Translations under genes and position numbers: made by a program | Notes under the pieces: generated by a model | The model's database searches: none | The model's input: the letters and a program-made list of their open reading frames with translations, nothing else | Told to the model about the DNA's origin: nothing | Source of the DNA: Lachnospiraceae bacterium UBA7199 | Lineage (GTDB): Bacteria > Bacillota > Clostridia > Lachnospirales > Lachnospiraceae | Length of the DNA: 28,412 bases | Direction of reading: 5' to 3' | Assembly: GCA_002490775.1 (NCBI GenBank) | Contig: DKUR01000034.1 | Coordinates: 1-28,412, forward strand | Part shown: positions 1 to 7,609 of the stretch, piece by piece | How positions within the stretch are numbered: the stretch's first letter is position 1 | How the letters are laid out: each line of letters starts with the position of its first letter

Positions 1-2
1 TC

Positions 3-47
3 AAAGATTGTGAGAAGAGGTTAAGAAATGTGATGGAAAAAATATAG
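3..47 (+). CDS. possible 3' end of a gene starting upstream of the window
   Basis: An open frame enters from the left edge and reads 14 codons rich in Lys, Arg and Glu before a TAG stop at 45-47. The composition resembles a charged protein C-terminus, but the stretch is too short to test. It may equally be non-coding, and no terminator hairpin is obvious after it. Confidence 0.2.
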   Translation, partial: KDCEKRLRNVMEKI

Positions 48-165
48 TTATGCAATATTTTAAGCACCTTGAAAACTTCATATCTTATACAAGGGAAGCA
101 GAAGTATCCTAAAAATATTCTAAAAAGATTGTTTCAAAGAGAGCCGATATTTTTGTAAAATCTTC

Positions 166-194
166 TTGAGATTATAAAATGATTGTGTTATAGT
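166..194 (+). promoter_or_regulatory. sigma-A type promoter for the coiled-coil gene
   Basis: TTGAGA (166-171) and TATAGT (189-194) are separated by exactly 17 bases. Transcription would begin near 201, leaving a leader of about 150 bases before the start codon at 354. Confidence 0.6.
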
Positions 195-246
195 AAATGT
201 ATGAATTAAATCACGCACATAAAGTTTCTAGACTTCTTAGTGCATT

Positions 247-331
247 ATCGGTTATCCGATATCCTGGCTTTTCGCCAAAGATTCATACAATTAAAATACT
301 TATAATAGGCGAAAAGAAAGATTTTGCCTAT
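247..331 (+). promoter_or_regulatory. structured 5' leader with alternative hairpins
   Basis: A small hairpin ATCGG-TTAT-CCGAT lies at 247-260. CTTTTCGCC (268-276) is perfectly complementary to GGCGAAAAG (308-316). The same 3' arm can instead pair locally, TAGGCGAAAA with TTTTGCCTA (307-331, one bulged base), ending about 10 bases before the AGGAGG at 341-346. The two pairings exclude each other. No known riboswitch class was recognised. The rest of 48-353 shows no gene. Confidence 0.4.
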
Positions 332-353
332 TCAGATCACAGGAGGATGAAAA

Positions 354-824
354 ATGGTAGACAAAGAAATGCTTGCAGCAATGGAAGACTTGCTGGACAG
401 GAAACTGGAAGAAAAACTGGACAAGAAACTGGATGAGAAATTAGACGAGAAATTTGATCAGAAGTTGAAGCCGATTAATATGAAGTTAGATAATTTGGAA
501 ACAACGGTGAAAAAATTAGACGAGCGCGCATCCAGGCTGGAGATATCAGTAGAGAATTTGAAAGACGGAATGGAAAAATTAAGCGAACGTACATCCAGGT
601 TAGAAACATCAGTGGAAAAACTGGAAGAACACATGACATATGTCAAGGTAGTACAGCTAGAAAACAATGTAATTCCAAGATTAAATACTATAGAAAAGTG
701 TTACGTAGATGCGTCAAAGAGATATTTAGAGCGGACAGAACAGATGGATAGAATGGATGTAGATATTAGCATTTTAAAGCAGACAGTTACAAGCCACAGT
801 GAGCAGTTAAAAAAAGCACAATAA
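354..824 (+). CDS. coiled-coil protein of unknown function
   Basis: This is a 156-residue, highly charged protein without signal peptide or membrane segment. Residues 14-38 are a Lys/Glu/Asp-rich run of KLDEK-like units. Residues 53-94 hold two copies of a 21-residue (three-heptad) repeat with SRLE and SVE cores. Leu at heptad spacing continues through most of the chain, so a long parallel coiled coil is likely. A strong AGGAGG at 341-346 sits 7 bases before the ATG. It has its own promoter and terminator, so it appears monocistronic. The fold is common to structural, phage-tail-like and regulatory proteins, so the function stays open; proteins of this general look are frequent hypotheticals in Clostridia. 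Confidence 0.75.
   Translation: MVDKEMLAAMEDLLDRKLEEKLDKKLDEKLDEKFDQKLKPINMKLDNLETTVKKLDERASRLEISVENLKDGMEKLSERTSRLETSVEKLEEHMTYVKVVQLENNVIPRLNTIEKCYVDASKRYLERTEQMDRMDVDISILKQTVTSHSEQLKKAQ
510..635 (+). repeat. imperfect 63-bp tandem duplication inside the coiled-coil gene
   Basis: Units 510-572 and 573-635 encode matching 21-residue blocks (K53-M73 and E74-M94). Both contain CATCCAGG at the same offset, 63 bases apart. The unit equals three heptads, so copy number could change without breaking the coiled coil. Confidence 0.6.
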
Positions 825-832
825 ATCAAAGT

Positions 833-880
833 AAAAACTCCCGGTATAAGATAGGAAGAAATCTTGTGGCGGGGGTTTTT
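833..880 (+). terminator. intrinsic terminator after the coiled-coil gene
   Basis: AAAAACTCCCG (833-843) pairs with CGGGGGTTTTT (870-880) in an 11-bp stem containing one T-G pair. An inner AAGAT/ATCTT pairing is possible. The stem ends in a T run. It follows the TAA at 822-824 and overlaps the false GTG start at 866 of the next frame. Confidence 0.8.
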
Positions 881-913
881 CTTTGCCACCCAATAATATG
901 GAGGAATAAAAGT

Positions 914-2278
914 TTGTTAAAAAAAGAAATTCAGAAAAATAAAGCGGAACTAGCAATACATATTTTAATCAGCTTTGTAATAGGAGTTTATCCGCTTCTA
1001 CTGTTTGAATTTAATATAGGAAGTTTTAGGATTCAACATTTGATCCTGGTGATTTGTGCTTTAGGTGTACTTTTGTACTGCTTTTTGTTGATAAGATCAG
1101 GAGAATGGTCATTACATTTTTGCAGGAACAGGCTGGGATTTGCAATAGCGGTACTGACACTTTATGTATTTATCAAAATGATATATAAAATAATAATTAC
1201 TAATGAAAAGAATTTAGTAAGTTATGAATATGAAATGACTATATTAGCTTTGAGTGCATTATTCTTTTTAATAATATCAAAACCAGAGCTTAAAGTATAT
1301 TATTTTGATATATTATGTTATTCGGCTTTGGTGGTATTTGCGTTGCTGTTGATGAAATATTTCTGTGGGGATGGGGCAGATGCTGTGGCAGCAGTTTTAA
1401 TGAAAGACAAGGAAGGAATAGCATCTTATACAATACTTGTCTGTATCGTAGGGCTTTGGCAGTATTTGAAATGCAAAGACAGGCTCAGGTCTTTCTTTTA
1501 CATAGGTGTATTAGTGATTGGATTTTTGGTTTTATTTGTAAATCAGAACAGAGTAAGTATTTGGATTATGACAATGGTGTTTCTTGCGATTCCAATAATT
1601 TATCGTCCCACAGCAGAACTGGTAAAGAAAGATATGCAAATGCTTTTTGTTTTTTTATTTATGCTGTGCAATATGAGTCTGCTCACAAATTATACAAAAC
1701 TGTTGCTTGTAGATATACATTATGACCTGGAGCAAAGTGTTTATTTGGAATTACTGGCTGCAATTGGAGGAGTTTTCTTTTTTAAATATTGGGACAGGAT
1801 TCCGGAAGGAGTAGACTTGAAGAGGCTGGTCATGAGAAGAATGCGGCGGGGATATCAGTTTTTACTGAAGTTGATCGGTATTATTTTGATAGGAATCTTA
1901 TTGGGGGGAAGCTGCTGGAGCAGCCTTCCTGATAGTTTTGGAATGACAGCGGTAAAAGGTTTTGCAATTTCGCTGGTAAATGAAGTGTATCAGGGAAAAA
2001 GTGCTTTTTATTTATGTTTTGAACAGTTTGGAGTGATTGGAAGCCTGCTAATATTGAATGTATGTGCTTTTTTGATTACAGAGGTCAGGAGAAATTACAG
2101 GCTTGATAAACCAGCCACAGGAATGTTGACTTTAGTTGCAAGTGTTTTTTTTATACAACTTTTATTTTGGAAGGTAAGTATAAGTACATTGCCGGTATAC
2201 TGGGTTTTTACAGTATTGGCAGTTTCTTATAAAGAAGAGAAAGAAAAAGTGTCTATTAGTAAAATTAAATTTGAATAA
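914..2278 (+). CDS. polytopic membrane protein, possibly O-antigen-ligase-like
   Basis: The 454-residue product has about eleven hydrophobic segments and a large hydrophilic gap near the middle. Near the C-terminus there is a conserved-looking loop (GKSAFYLCFEQFG) before the last helices. This layout, with the NQNRVS stretch after a central helix, resembles O-antigen ligase/polymerase (Wzy/WaaL-like) membrane enzymes that join lipid-linked glycans, but no catalytic residues could be fixed. The longest frame begins at GTG 866 inside the preceding terminator. TTG at 914 is preferred because GGAGG at 900-904 lies 9 bases upstream. The SH3-protein gene follows 14 bases after the stop, suggesting co-transcription and a role in envelope or exopolymer assembly. 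A generic transporter-like protein cannot be excluded. Confidence 0.65.
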   Translation: MLKKEIQKNKAELAIHILISFVIGVYPLLLFEFNIGSFRIQHLILVICALGVLLYCFLLIRSGEWSLHFCRNRLGFAIAVLTLYVFIKMIYKIIITNEKNLVSYEYEMTILALSALFFLIISKPELKVYYFDILCYSALVVFALLLMKYFCGDGADAVAAVLMKDKEGIASYTILVCIVGLWQYLKCKDRLRSFFYIGVLVIGFLVLFVNQNRVSIWIMTMVFLAIPIIYRPTAELVKKDMQMLFVFLFMLCNMSLLTNYTKLLLVDIHYDLEQSVYLELLAAIGGVFFFKYWDRIPEGVDLKRLVMRRMRRGYQFLLKLIGIILIGILLGGSCWSSLPDSFGMTAVKGFAISLVNEVYQGKSAFYLCFEQFGVIGSLLILNVCAFLITEVRRNYRLDKPATGMLTLVASVFFIQLLFWKVSISTLPVYWVFTVLAVSYKEEKEKVSISKIKFE

Positions 2279-2292
2279 GGAGAGTGTTAAAA

Positions 2293-2883
2293 ATGAAAAG
2301 AATTTTACTTGTGTTTGCAGCAGTTTTGTTTCTGGGAAGCATGATTGCTTTGCCGGTAAGGGAAGATGAACTACAGCGGGAAGAGGGATTCACCGAATTG
2401 AGTCAAATTATGGTAGCAAATGAAGCGGTTGAAGCCAAGGAAATACCGGATAGTAAGGGAAATACGGTTATTACTTATGAAAGTGGTGCATATGTATTTG
2501 TAATTGGAGAAACGGAAAATGGGTGGTATAAGGTTTCTTACCAAGATAAGGAGGGATATGTAAAGAAGTCAGTGCTGACTGTGCAGGAGTTCGATGTGGA
2601 AGGAATGGATAAGGAATTTCAGGAAATAGAAGCAGAGGGCAAATTGGTCATAGAAGAAGTGGAACGATATCGGGCGGAGGCAAAACGTTCCCGAATATGG
2701 GGAATTATTATTGTGCTTTTGGTGGTTGGAATTTTTGCAACAGGCATTATTTCAACAACAAGAATGGGAGAAGAAAAGAAGAAAGCTGCTGAGAGCACAG
2801 ATTTATTTAATGGAGAAAGTGGTGAAAAGAAAGAAAAGCAGAAAATAGGGGAGGAGATTATTGATCTGGACCAGGAAGATTAA
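2293..2883 (+). CDS. membrane-anchored SH3-domain protein
   Basis: This 196-residue protein starts with a hydrophobic signal/anchor segment (residues 1-18). A bacterial SH3 domain follows at roughly residues 35-88, including the typical GWYKVSYQDKEGYV block. Then come an acidic/basic helical linker, a second membrane segment around residues 133-154 and a charged, Lys/Glu-rich tail. Bacterial SH3 domains generally bind peptidoglycan or mediate cell-wall targeting, so the domain probably faces outside between two membrane passes. The ATG at 2293 is chosen because AAGGAG (2277-2282) is 10 bases away; GTG 2284 would leave only one base. It is closely coupled to the upstream membrane gene. The precise role is unknown. 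Confidence 0.75.
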   Translation: MKRILLVFAAVLFLGSMIALPVREDELQREEGFTELSQIMVANEAVEAKEIPDSKGNTVITYESGAYVFVIGETENGWYKVSYQDKEGYVKKSVLTVQEFDVEGMDKEFQEIEAEGKLVIEEVERYRAEAKRSRIWGIIIVLLVVGIFATGIISTTRMGEEKKKAAESTDLFNGESGEKKEKQKIGEEIIDLDQED

Positions 2884-2952
2884 GTCACTTTGTTTTACGA
2901 AAAATTTGGAAAAGATTTATAGAAAATTAAAAAATGCTGTGTAATTCTTTAT

Positions 2953-2963
2953 TATAATATAAT
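2953..2963 (+). promoter_or_regulatory. tandem -10 elements upstream of the amidase gene
   Basis: Two overlapping TATAAT hexamers (2953-2958 and 2958-2963) precede the amidase gene. No good -35 hexamer is found at the proper distance, so the promoter call is tentative. Confidence 0.35.
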
Positions 2964-3009
2964 TTGTGTAAAAGCACATGTGATATTAATGCACAAAGGA
3001 TGAGGCGGG

Positions 3010-3870
3010 ATGGAACTGGAATTTATCGATGTTTCAAGACCAGAGCAGCGCAGGAGGCATGTAGAGGAAAGAAAGAGGCCTCCAAAGAAAAGAACAGCAG
3101 CAGCCAGAAAAATTGACAGCGTACAAAAGGCAAAAGAGATCGAATTACAGTGCCAGCGGGTAATAAGAAGCAGGAAGCGTAAAAGAAAAAGACGTATCAT
3201 AAAGAGTGTTATTGTATTATGTGAATTAGGTTTTATCATTATTTTAGGCTTTTTAGTTTATTATCTGTTAAGAGCAGTGATATTAAATGAGCCTGGTGGG
3301 AAAAAAGATGTTGTGGAGGCAGTTTCTGTTCATAGAACAGAAATGATTGAAGCAAATGATGCGCAGAAGCCTGAAATTATGGAGGACTTTCTTACGGTAA
3401 ATGAATATTCCCGGCCAGGTGAGGAATTACAAAGTGTAAATAATCTTTTTGTACATTATACAGCAAATCCGGGAACTAGTGCTGCGCAAAACAGGAGTTA
3501 TTTTGAGAATCTTGGTATTACAGGAGAAACTTCAGCCAGTGCACATTTTGTAATAGGATATGATGGAGAAATCATTCAATGTATACCATTAAACGAAATT
3601 GCTTATGCGGTGATGCAGCGGAATTATGATTCAATTTCCATAGAATGCTGTTATTTGTCAGAGGATGGAAAGTTTACAGATGCCACTTATCAGTCGTTGA
3701 TCAAACTGTGCGCATGGCTTTTGAAAGAATATAATCTTGCACCGGAAGATATGAGAAGACATTATGATGAAGGTGGTAAAAAGTGTCCTCTTTATTATGT
3801 TGAGCATGAAGAGGCATGGGATCAATTCATTAATGATTTGGAAAAATATATTATGGATGAACAAGTGTGA
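3010..3870 (+). CDS. membrane-anchored N-acetylmuramoyl-L-alanine amidase (amidase_2/PGRP fold)
   Basis: The product of 286 residues has a very basic cytoplasmic N-terminus (residues 11-64, dense in Arg/Lys), one membrane helix (about 65-91) and an extracellular zinc amidase domain (about 140-280). Likely zinc ligands are His149 in the FVHYT motif, His251 in RRHYD and Cys259 in KKCPLYY, which match the amidase_2 pattern. SISIE at 208-212 is a further family signature. It would cut the bond between muramic acid and the stem peptide during wall growth or turnover. AAAGGA at 2995-3000 is 9 bases before the ATG. It follows the SH3-domain gene in the same direction, and a strong terminator comes straight after the stop. 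The long Arg/Lys tail is unusually basic for a wall hydrolase. Confidence 0.88.
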   Translation: MELEFIDVSRPEQRRRHVEERKRPPKKRTAAARKIDSVQKAKEIELQCQRVIRSRKRKRKRRIIKSVIVLCELGFIIILGFLVYYLLRAVILNEPGGKKDVVEAVSVHRTEMIEANDAQKPEIMEDFLTVNEYSRPGEELQSVNNLFVHYTANPGTSAAQNRSYFENLGITGETSASAHFVIGYDGEIIQCIPLNEIAYAVMQRNYDSISIECCYLSEDGKFTDATYQSLIKLCAWLLKEYNLAPEDMRRHYDEGGKKCPLYYVEHEEAWDQFINDLEKYIMDEQV

Positions 3871-3871
3871 T

Positions 3872-3908
3872 AAAAACAGCGGACTGCCAAAAGTGGACCG
3901 CTGTTTTT
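3872..3908 (+). terminator. intrinsic terminator after the amidase gene
   Basis: AAAAACAGCGG (3872-3882) and CCGCTGTTTTT (3898-3908) form a perfect 11-bp stem around a 15-base loop, ending in a T run. It begins one base after the amidase stop codon. Confidence 0.9.
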
Positions 3909-3951
3909 ATGTAGAAATCATATGGATTATTAATTCATGGAATGTTTTTTA

Positions 3952-3980
3952 TTGACAGAATAACGCAATAAATGTAGAAT
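3952..3980 (+). promoter_or_regulatory. consensus promoter of the TetR gene
   Basis: TTGACA (3952-3957) and TAGAAT (3975-3980) are spaced by 17 bases. The -35 is a perfect consensus match and the -10 matches at five of six positions. Transcription should start near 3987, inside the palindrome at 3982-3995. Confidence 0.8.
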
Positions 3981-3981
3981 A

Positions 3982-3995
3982 ATAACATATGTTAT
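3982..3995. promoter_or_regulatory. palindromic operator candidate at the TetR promoter
   Basis: ATAACATATGTTAT is a perfect 14-bp palindrome that starts one base after the -10 element and covers the predicted start of transcription. A second, overlapping dyad (ATGT-TAT-ACAT) extends to about 3999. Placement and symmetry fit autorepression by the TetR-family product, which is an inference. Confidence 0.55.
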
Positions 3996-4016
3996 ACATA
4001 AGAAGAGGTGGCTTAC

Positions 4017-4562
4017 ATGGCTAGAAAAGAATCTATTACAAAAGAAGACATTCTAAAAGCAGCATTTGAAATACTTAAGGAGGAAGGGGCTGGACAAGTT
4101 ACGGCCAGAAAGCTGGCAGCAAAGGCCAATTGTTCTACTCAGCCGATTTTTCGGGTGTATAGCAATATGGAAAAGCTTATGGAAGAATTGTTTGGAGAAG
4201 CATGCCGCTTTTTTGAGGAATTTTATGCAAGTGTGCCAAGAGTAACAGTAACTCCATTTGTAAATTTAGGACAAGCATACATAAAATTTGCTGAAAAACA
4301 TAAAAGGATTTTTGAATTTATTTTTTTATCTCCTGAAAGATATGGAAGAAGTATGTATGACCTTGTAAATTGCAGTACTGGAAATGTGAGTAAGGAAATA
4401 CAGGCTGCCACATCACAGGGATGCCGGAATGCCAGTGATCTTTTTATGAAAATGTGGATATTCATACATGGAGCAGCGTGTATGTCTCTTACAGGGGATT
4501 ATGATCTTTCAGAGGAAGAAACGATGCGTATGCTGAAGGACGCATATCAGTCTTTTAAGTAA
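4017..4562 (+). CDS. TetR/AcrR family transcriptional regulator
   Basis: This is a 181-residue protein with an N-terminal TetR-type helix-turn-helix (about residues 6-52), seen in KEDILKAAFEILKEEG followed by TARKLAAKANCS and the PIFRVYSNMEKL block. A helical ligand-binding region without recognisable specificity follows. ATG 4017 is preferred over GTG 4008 because the GAGGTGG ribosome site (4005-4011) would overlap the latter. It most likely represses its own gene through the palindrome at its promoter. No efflux pump or obvious target is adjacent; the RpiR-type regulator gene follows after 42 bases. The ligand is unknown. Confidence 0.85.
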   Translation: MARKESITKEDILKAAFEILKEEGAGQVTARKLAAKANCSTQPIFRVYSNMEKLMEELFGEACRFFEEFYASVPRVTVTPFVNLGQAYIKFAEKHKRIFEFIFLSPERYGRSMYDLVNCSTGNVSKEIQAATSQGCRNASDLFMKMWIFIHGAACMSLTGDYDLSEEETMRMLKDAYQSFK

Positions 4563-4604
4563 GAATACAGATAACAGTTGAAATGTTTTCAGAGTTGAAA
4601 GGAC

Positions 4605-5573
4605 ATGGCTTTAAGTATGGTTGAACAGCAGGAAAAGGCAGTGGAAATTAATCATGATATTATTTCCAGAATGAATGACAAATATATGAAGATGAGTAAG
4701 GGGCATAAGGCGGTAGCTGCTTACATATCAGATCATTATGAACAGGCGGTATTTATGACTGCCGCAAAACTTGGTGAGACGGTAGGCGTTAGCGAATCTA
4801 CGGTGGTGCGCTTTGCTATGGGGCTGGGCTATGAAGGGTATCCTGAGTTTCAAAAGGCACTGGCGGAATGGGTTAAAAACAAATTAAATTCTGTTCAGAA
4901 AATTGGAGCTAAGTATGGGAAAAGCTCCCAGTCCGAGGTTTTTCATTCTGTTCTTAATGCAGATATTGAGAAAATAAAGGACACCTTAGTGAGTCTGGAT
5001 ATTGTAGCATTCGAGGCGGCTGTTGATATTATTTTGGAGGCAGATACAATTTATCTGGTGGGAGTGAGGAGCTGTGAACCACTTGCTGATTTTCTACATT
5101 TTTACCTGAATATGATTAGAGGAAATATTGTACTTGTAAAAACAACAAGTGTTACGGAAATGTTTGAACAGATGATACGCATTAATGAGCGGGACGCAAT
5201 TATAGGAATCAGTTTTCCAAGATATTCCATGCGTACTTTAAAGGCAATGGAATTTGCCAATGACAGGAATGCAAAAGTAATTACCATTACAGACAGTATC
5301 CATTCTCCGATGAACCTTTATTCTTCCTGCAATCTGCTGGCACGAAGTGATATGGTTTCTATTGTTGACTCTCTTGTAGCGCCTCTTAGTGTGATCAATG
5401 CGCTGGTGGTTGCACTTTGCCTAAAACAGCCGGAGATTGTAAAAAAGAATCTGGAAATGCTGGAAGATGTGTGGAACAACTATCAGGTTTATTTGAATGA
5501 TGAAATAAATTTTATAGATGAAGAACCTATGCTGAATTATCCGCTTATGAAAAAGGAAGAGCATAATATATGA
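4605..5573 (+). CDS. RpiR/MurR family transcriptional regulator with SIS domain
   Basis: The 322-residue protein has an N-terminal RpiR-type helix-turn-helix (about residues 20-90, with AAKLGETVGVSESTVVRFA as the recognition unit) and a SIS sugar-phosphate-binding domain (about 130-260, including YLVGVRSCEPLADFL). Such regulators sense phosphosugars such as MurNAc-6-phosphate. The stop overlaps the next ATG in an ATATGA arrangement, so it is translationally coupled to the flavoprotein gene and is probably not a dedicated sugar-operon regulator. The start is not secure: AAAGGA (4598-4603) is only one base before ATG 4605, and 13 bases before ATG 4617. Confidence 0.87.
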   Translation: MALSMVEQQEKAVEINHDIISRMNDKYMKMSKGHKAVAAYISDHYEQAVFMTAAKLGETVGVSESTVVRFAMGLGYEGYPEFQKALAEWVKNKLNSVQKIGAKYGKSSQSEVFHSVLNADIEKIKDTLVSLDIVAFEAAVDIILEADTIYLVGVRSCEPLADFLHFYLNMIRGNIVLVKTTSVTEMFEQMIRINERDAIIGISFPRYSMRTLKAMEFANDRNAKVITITDSIHSPMNLYSSCNLLARSDMVSIVDSLVAPLSVINALVVALCLKQPEIVKKNLEMLEDVWNNYQVYLNDEINFIDEEPMLNYPLMKKEEHNI

Positions 5574-6880
5574 AACATGTGATTGTAATTGGCGGCGGAG
5601 CGGCGGGAATGATGGCGGCTATAGCAGCAGCGGAAGAAGGGGCAAAGGTCAGCCTGCTTGAGCAAAATGAAAAGACAGGGAAGAAAATTTTCATCACTGG
5701 AAAGGGCAGATGTAATCTAACCAATGCCTGCGATCAGGAAATTTTTTTTGAAAATGTAGTTAATAATGGAAAGTTTTTATACAGTGCTTTTTACAAAATG
5801 GATAATTACTCTACAATGAAGTTTTTTGAAGATGCGGGCTGTCCTCTAAAAAAAGAACGGGGAGAGCGTATTTTTCCGGTATCAGACCATTCTTCAGATG
5901 TTATTGCGGCATTAAACCGGCAGATGGCAAAAAGGGGTGTCAAAGTATATCTACATGCCAGAGCGAAAGAAATTTTAATATCCCGAAAAGATGAACCTGC
6001 AAGAAAATCTGTAAATATAGAAAAGGATTCAAAAGCTGATGTGAAAAGGCAGGGAATAATGCCTTATATTACAGGGGTAAGGCTTGCTGATGGAAAAATA
6101 TTAAATGCAGATGCAGTAATTATAGCAACTGGTGGAAGATCCTATGAAGCTACTGGTTCAACAGGAGATGGGTACAGATTTGCAGAAGCAGCAGGTCACA
6201 CGATTAAGGAGATTAAACCTGCATTAGTTCCTTTTGTTGTGAAAGAGGACTGGTGTATGAAGTTACAGGGGCTTTCTCTTAAAAATGCAGCTATTTTATT
6301 AAGAAATGAAAAGAAAATAATATATGAAGGTTTTGGGGAAATGCTTTTTACCCATTTTGGCGTCAGTGGGCCGATGATCTTAAGTGCCAGCAGTTATTAC
6401 AGTAAGAAATATTACGGAATGCCTGCCGCTCTTTCCATTGATCTTAAACCGGCATTAGCAAAAGAACAATTAGATAAAAGACTTCTTAAGGATTTTGATG
6501 AAAATAAAAACCGGCAGTTTAAAAATGCGCTGGATGGACTTTTCCCTTCAAAATTAATTCCTGTTATGATAAAATTATCTGGAATTTTACCAGAAAAGAG
6601 AGTAAATGAAATCACAAAGGAAGAAAGAGCAGGGTTGATTGAATGTATAAAAAATCTTACACTGACGGTTACAGGAACCAGAGATTTTCACGAAGCAATC
6701 ATAACCCAGGGAGGCGTTCACGTAAAGGAAATTAATCCCTCTACTATGGAATCAAAGCTGGTAAAAGGGCTTTTCTTTGCAGGGGAGGTGCTTGATGTGG
6801 ATGCATTGACAGGGGGATTTAATCTGCAGGCTGCCTGGTCGACCGGGTATCTTGCAGGAAATAGCGCAGCAAAGGAATGA
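5570..6880 (+). CDS. NAD(P)/FAD-dependent oxidoreductase, BaiN/HI0933-like
   Basis: This 436-residue flavoprotein opens with a Rossmann dinucleotide fold (VIVIGGGAAGMMAAIAAAEE, residues 4-23) and the family motif TGKGRCNLTNA (about 44-54). It ends with a second FAD-contact region (GLFFAGEVLDVDALTGGFN). The family (TIGR00275) includes BaiN, implicated in bile-acid reduction, but most members lie in housekeeping contexts and their substrate is unknown. An extra basic segment at about residues 138-165 separates the central domain. It overlaps the regulator gene by 4 bases and is 39 bases ahead of cmk, the typical clostridial neighbourhood. A specific bile-acid role should not be assumed. Confidence 0.85.
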   Translation: MKHVIVIGGGAAGMMAAIAAAEEGAKVSLLEQNEKTGKKIFITGKGRCNLTNACDQEIFFENVVNNGKFLYSAFYKMDNYSTMKFFEDAGCPLKKERGERIFPVSDHSSDVIAALNRQMAKRGVKVYLHARAKEILISRKDEPARKSVNIEKDSKADVKRQGIMPYITGVRLADGKILNADAVIIATGGRSYEATGSTGDGYRFAEAAGHTIKEIKPALVPFVVKEDWCMKLQGLSLKNAAILLRNEKKIIYEGFGEMLFTHFGVSGPMILSASSYYSKKYYGMPAALSIDLKPALAKEQLDKRLLKDFDENKNRQFKNALDGLFPSKLIPVMIKLSGILPEKRVNEITKEERAGLIECIKNLTLTVTGTRDFHEAIITQGGVHVKEINPSTMESKLVKGLFFAGEVLDVDALTGGFNLQAAWSTGYLAGNSAAKE

Positions 6881-6919
6881 GACAGTAAATAATAAAAATG
6901 TATAGAAGGGTAGATAAGA

Positions 6920-7609
6920 ATGAGTTATCAGATTGCAATAGACGGACCGGCAGGAGCAGGTAAAAGCACTATTGCCAGAAAAGTGGCAAAGCAAAAAGGC
7001 TTTATATATGTAGATACAGGAGCAATGTATCGAGCTATGGCTTACTATCTTCTGACCAAAAAGGTAAATCCGGAAGATGAACATGGGATAGAAGAAAATT
7101 GCAAGAATGCGGATATCACCATTTGCTATGAAGGTGGAGAACAGGTAGTGCTTTTAAATGGCGAAAATGTAAATGGGGTAATCCGCCGCGAAGAGGTAGG
7201 AAATATGGCATCGGCCAGCAGTCCTAATCCTAAAGTGAGAGAGCGGCTGACTCTTTTGCAAAAGGAGCTTGCGAAAACAAACAATGTAGTCATGGATGGG
7301 CGCGACATAGGTACCTGCGTGCTTCCAGATGCAGATGTGAAGGTTTATTTGACTGCAAGTGCTAGGGTGAGAGCCAAGAGAAGATTTGATGAACTTAGCG
7401 AAAAAGGGATTTCTTGTGATATTGAACAGATAGAAGCTGATATTATGAAAAGGGACGAGCAGGATATGACAAGAAAAGTGGCGCCTTTAAAACAGGCAGA
7501 AGATGCGGTGCTGGTGGATTCTTCCAATATGAGCATTGATGAAGTTGTAGGTGTTATACTTGATTTGTGCGAAAAATGTGAAAAAGAAAGGGATTGCAGA
7601 TGGAAGTAA
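6920..7609 (+). CDS. cmk: (d)CMP kinase
   Basis: Cytidylate kinase phosphorylates CMP and dCMP with ATP in the cytoplasm. The 229-residue length is normal for the family. The P-loop is GPAGAGKST (residues 9-17), followed by the CMP-binding YVDTGAMYRA and MDGRDIGT motifs and the lid-like RAKRRFDEL segment. GAAGGG lies about 9 bases before ATG. The C-terminus overlaps the start of ispH by 10 bases, implying coupled translation. In many Clostridia a plsC-like acyltransferase gene lies between cmk and ispH; it is absent here. Confidence 0.95.
   Translation: MSYQIAIDGPAGAGKSTIARKVAKQKGFIYVDTGAMYRAMAYYLLTKKVNPEDEHGIEENCKNADITICYEGGEQVVLLNGENVNGVIRREEVGNMASASSPNPKVRERLTLLQKELAKTNNVVMDGRDIGTCVLPDADVKVYLTASARVRAKRRFDELSEKGISCDIEQIEADIMKRDEQDMTRKVAPLKQAEDAVLVDSSNMSIDEVVGVILDLCEKCEKERDCRWK

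Noticed and set aside
197..436. Open frame of 79 codons across the leader and start of the coiled-coil gene
   Set aside because: It has no ribosome site, begins before the predicted start of transcription, and its second half is the coiled-coil gene read in another frame.
1315..1725. 136-codon plus-strand frame within the ligase-like gene
   Set aside because: It overlaps a continuous membrane-protein frame and has no independent start signal or recognisable domain.
4008..4016. GTG 4008 as start of the TetR gene
   Set aside because: It lies within the ribosome site; ATG 4017 is at the correct distance from GAGGTGG.
5570..6880. Reading the flavoprotein as a bile-acid reductase (BaiN)
   Set aside because: The family is broad, and the neighbours are housekeeping genes, not other bai genes, so the specific function is unsupported.
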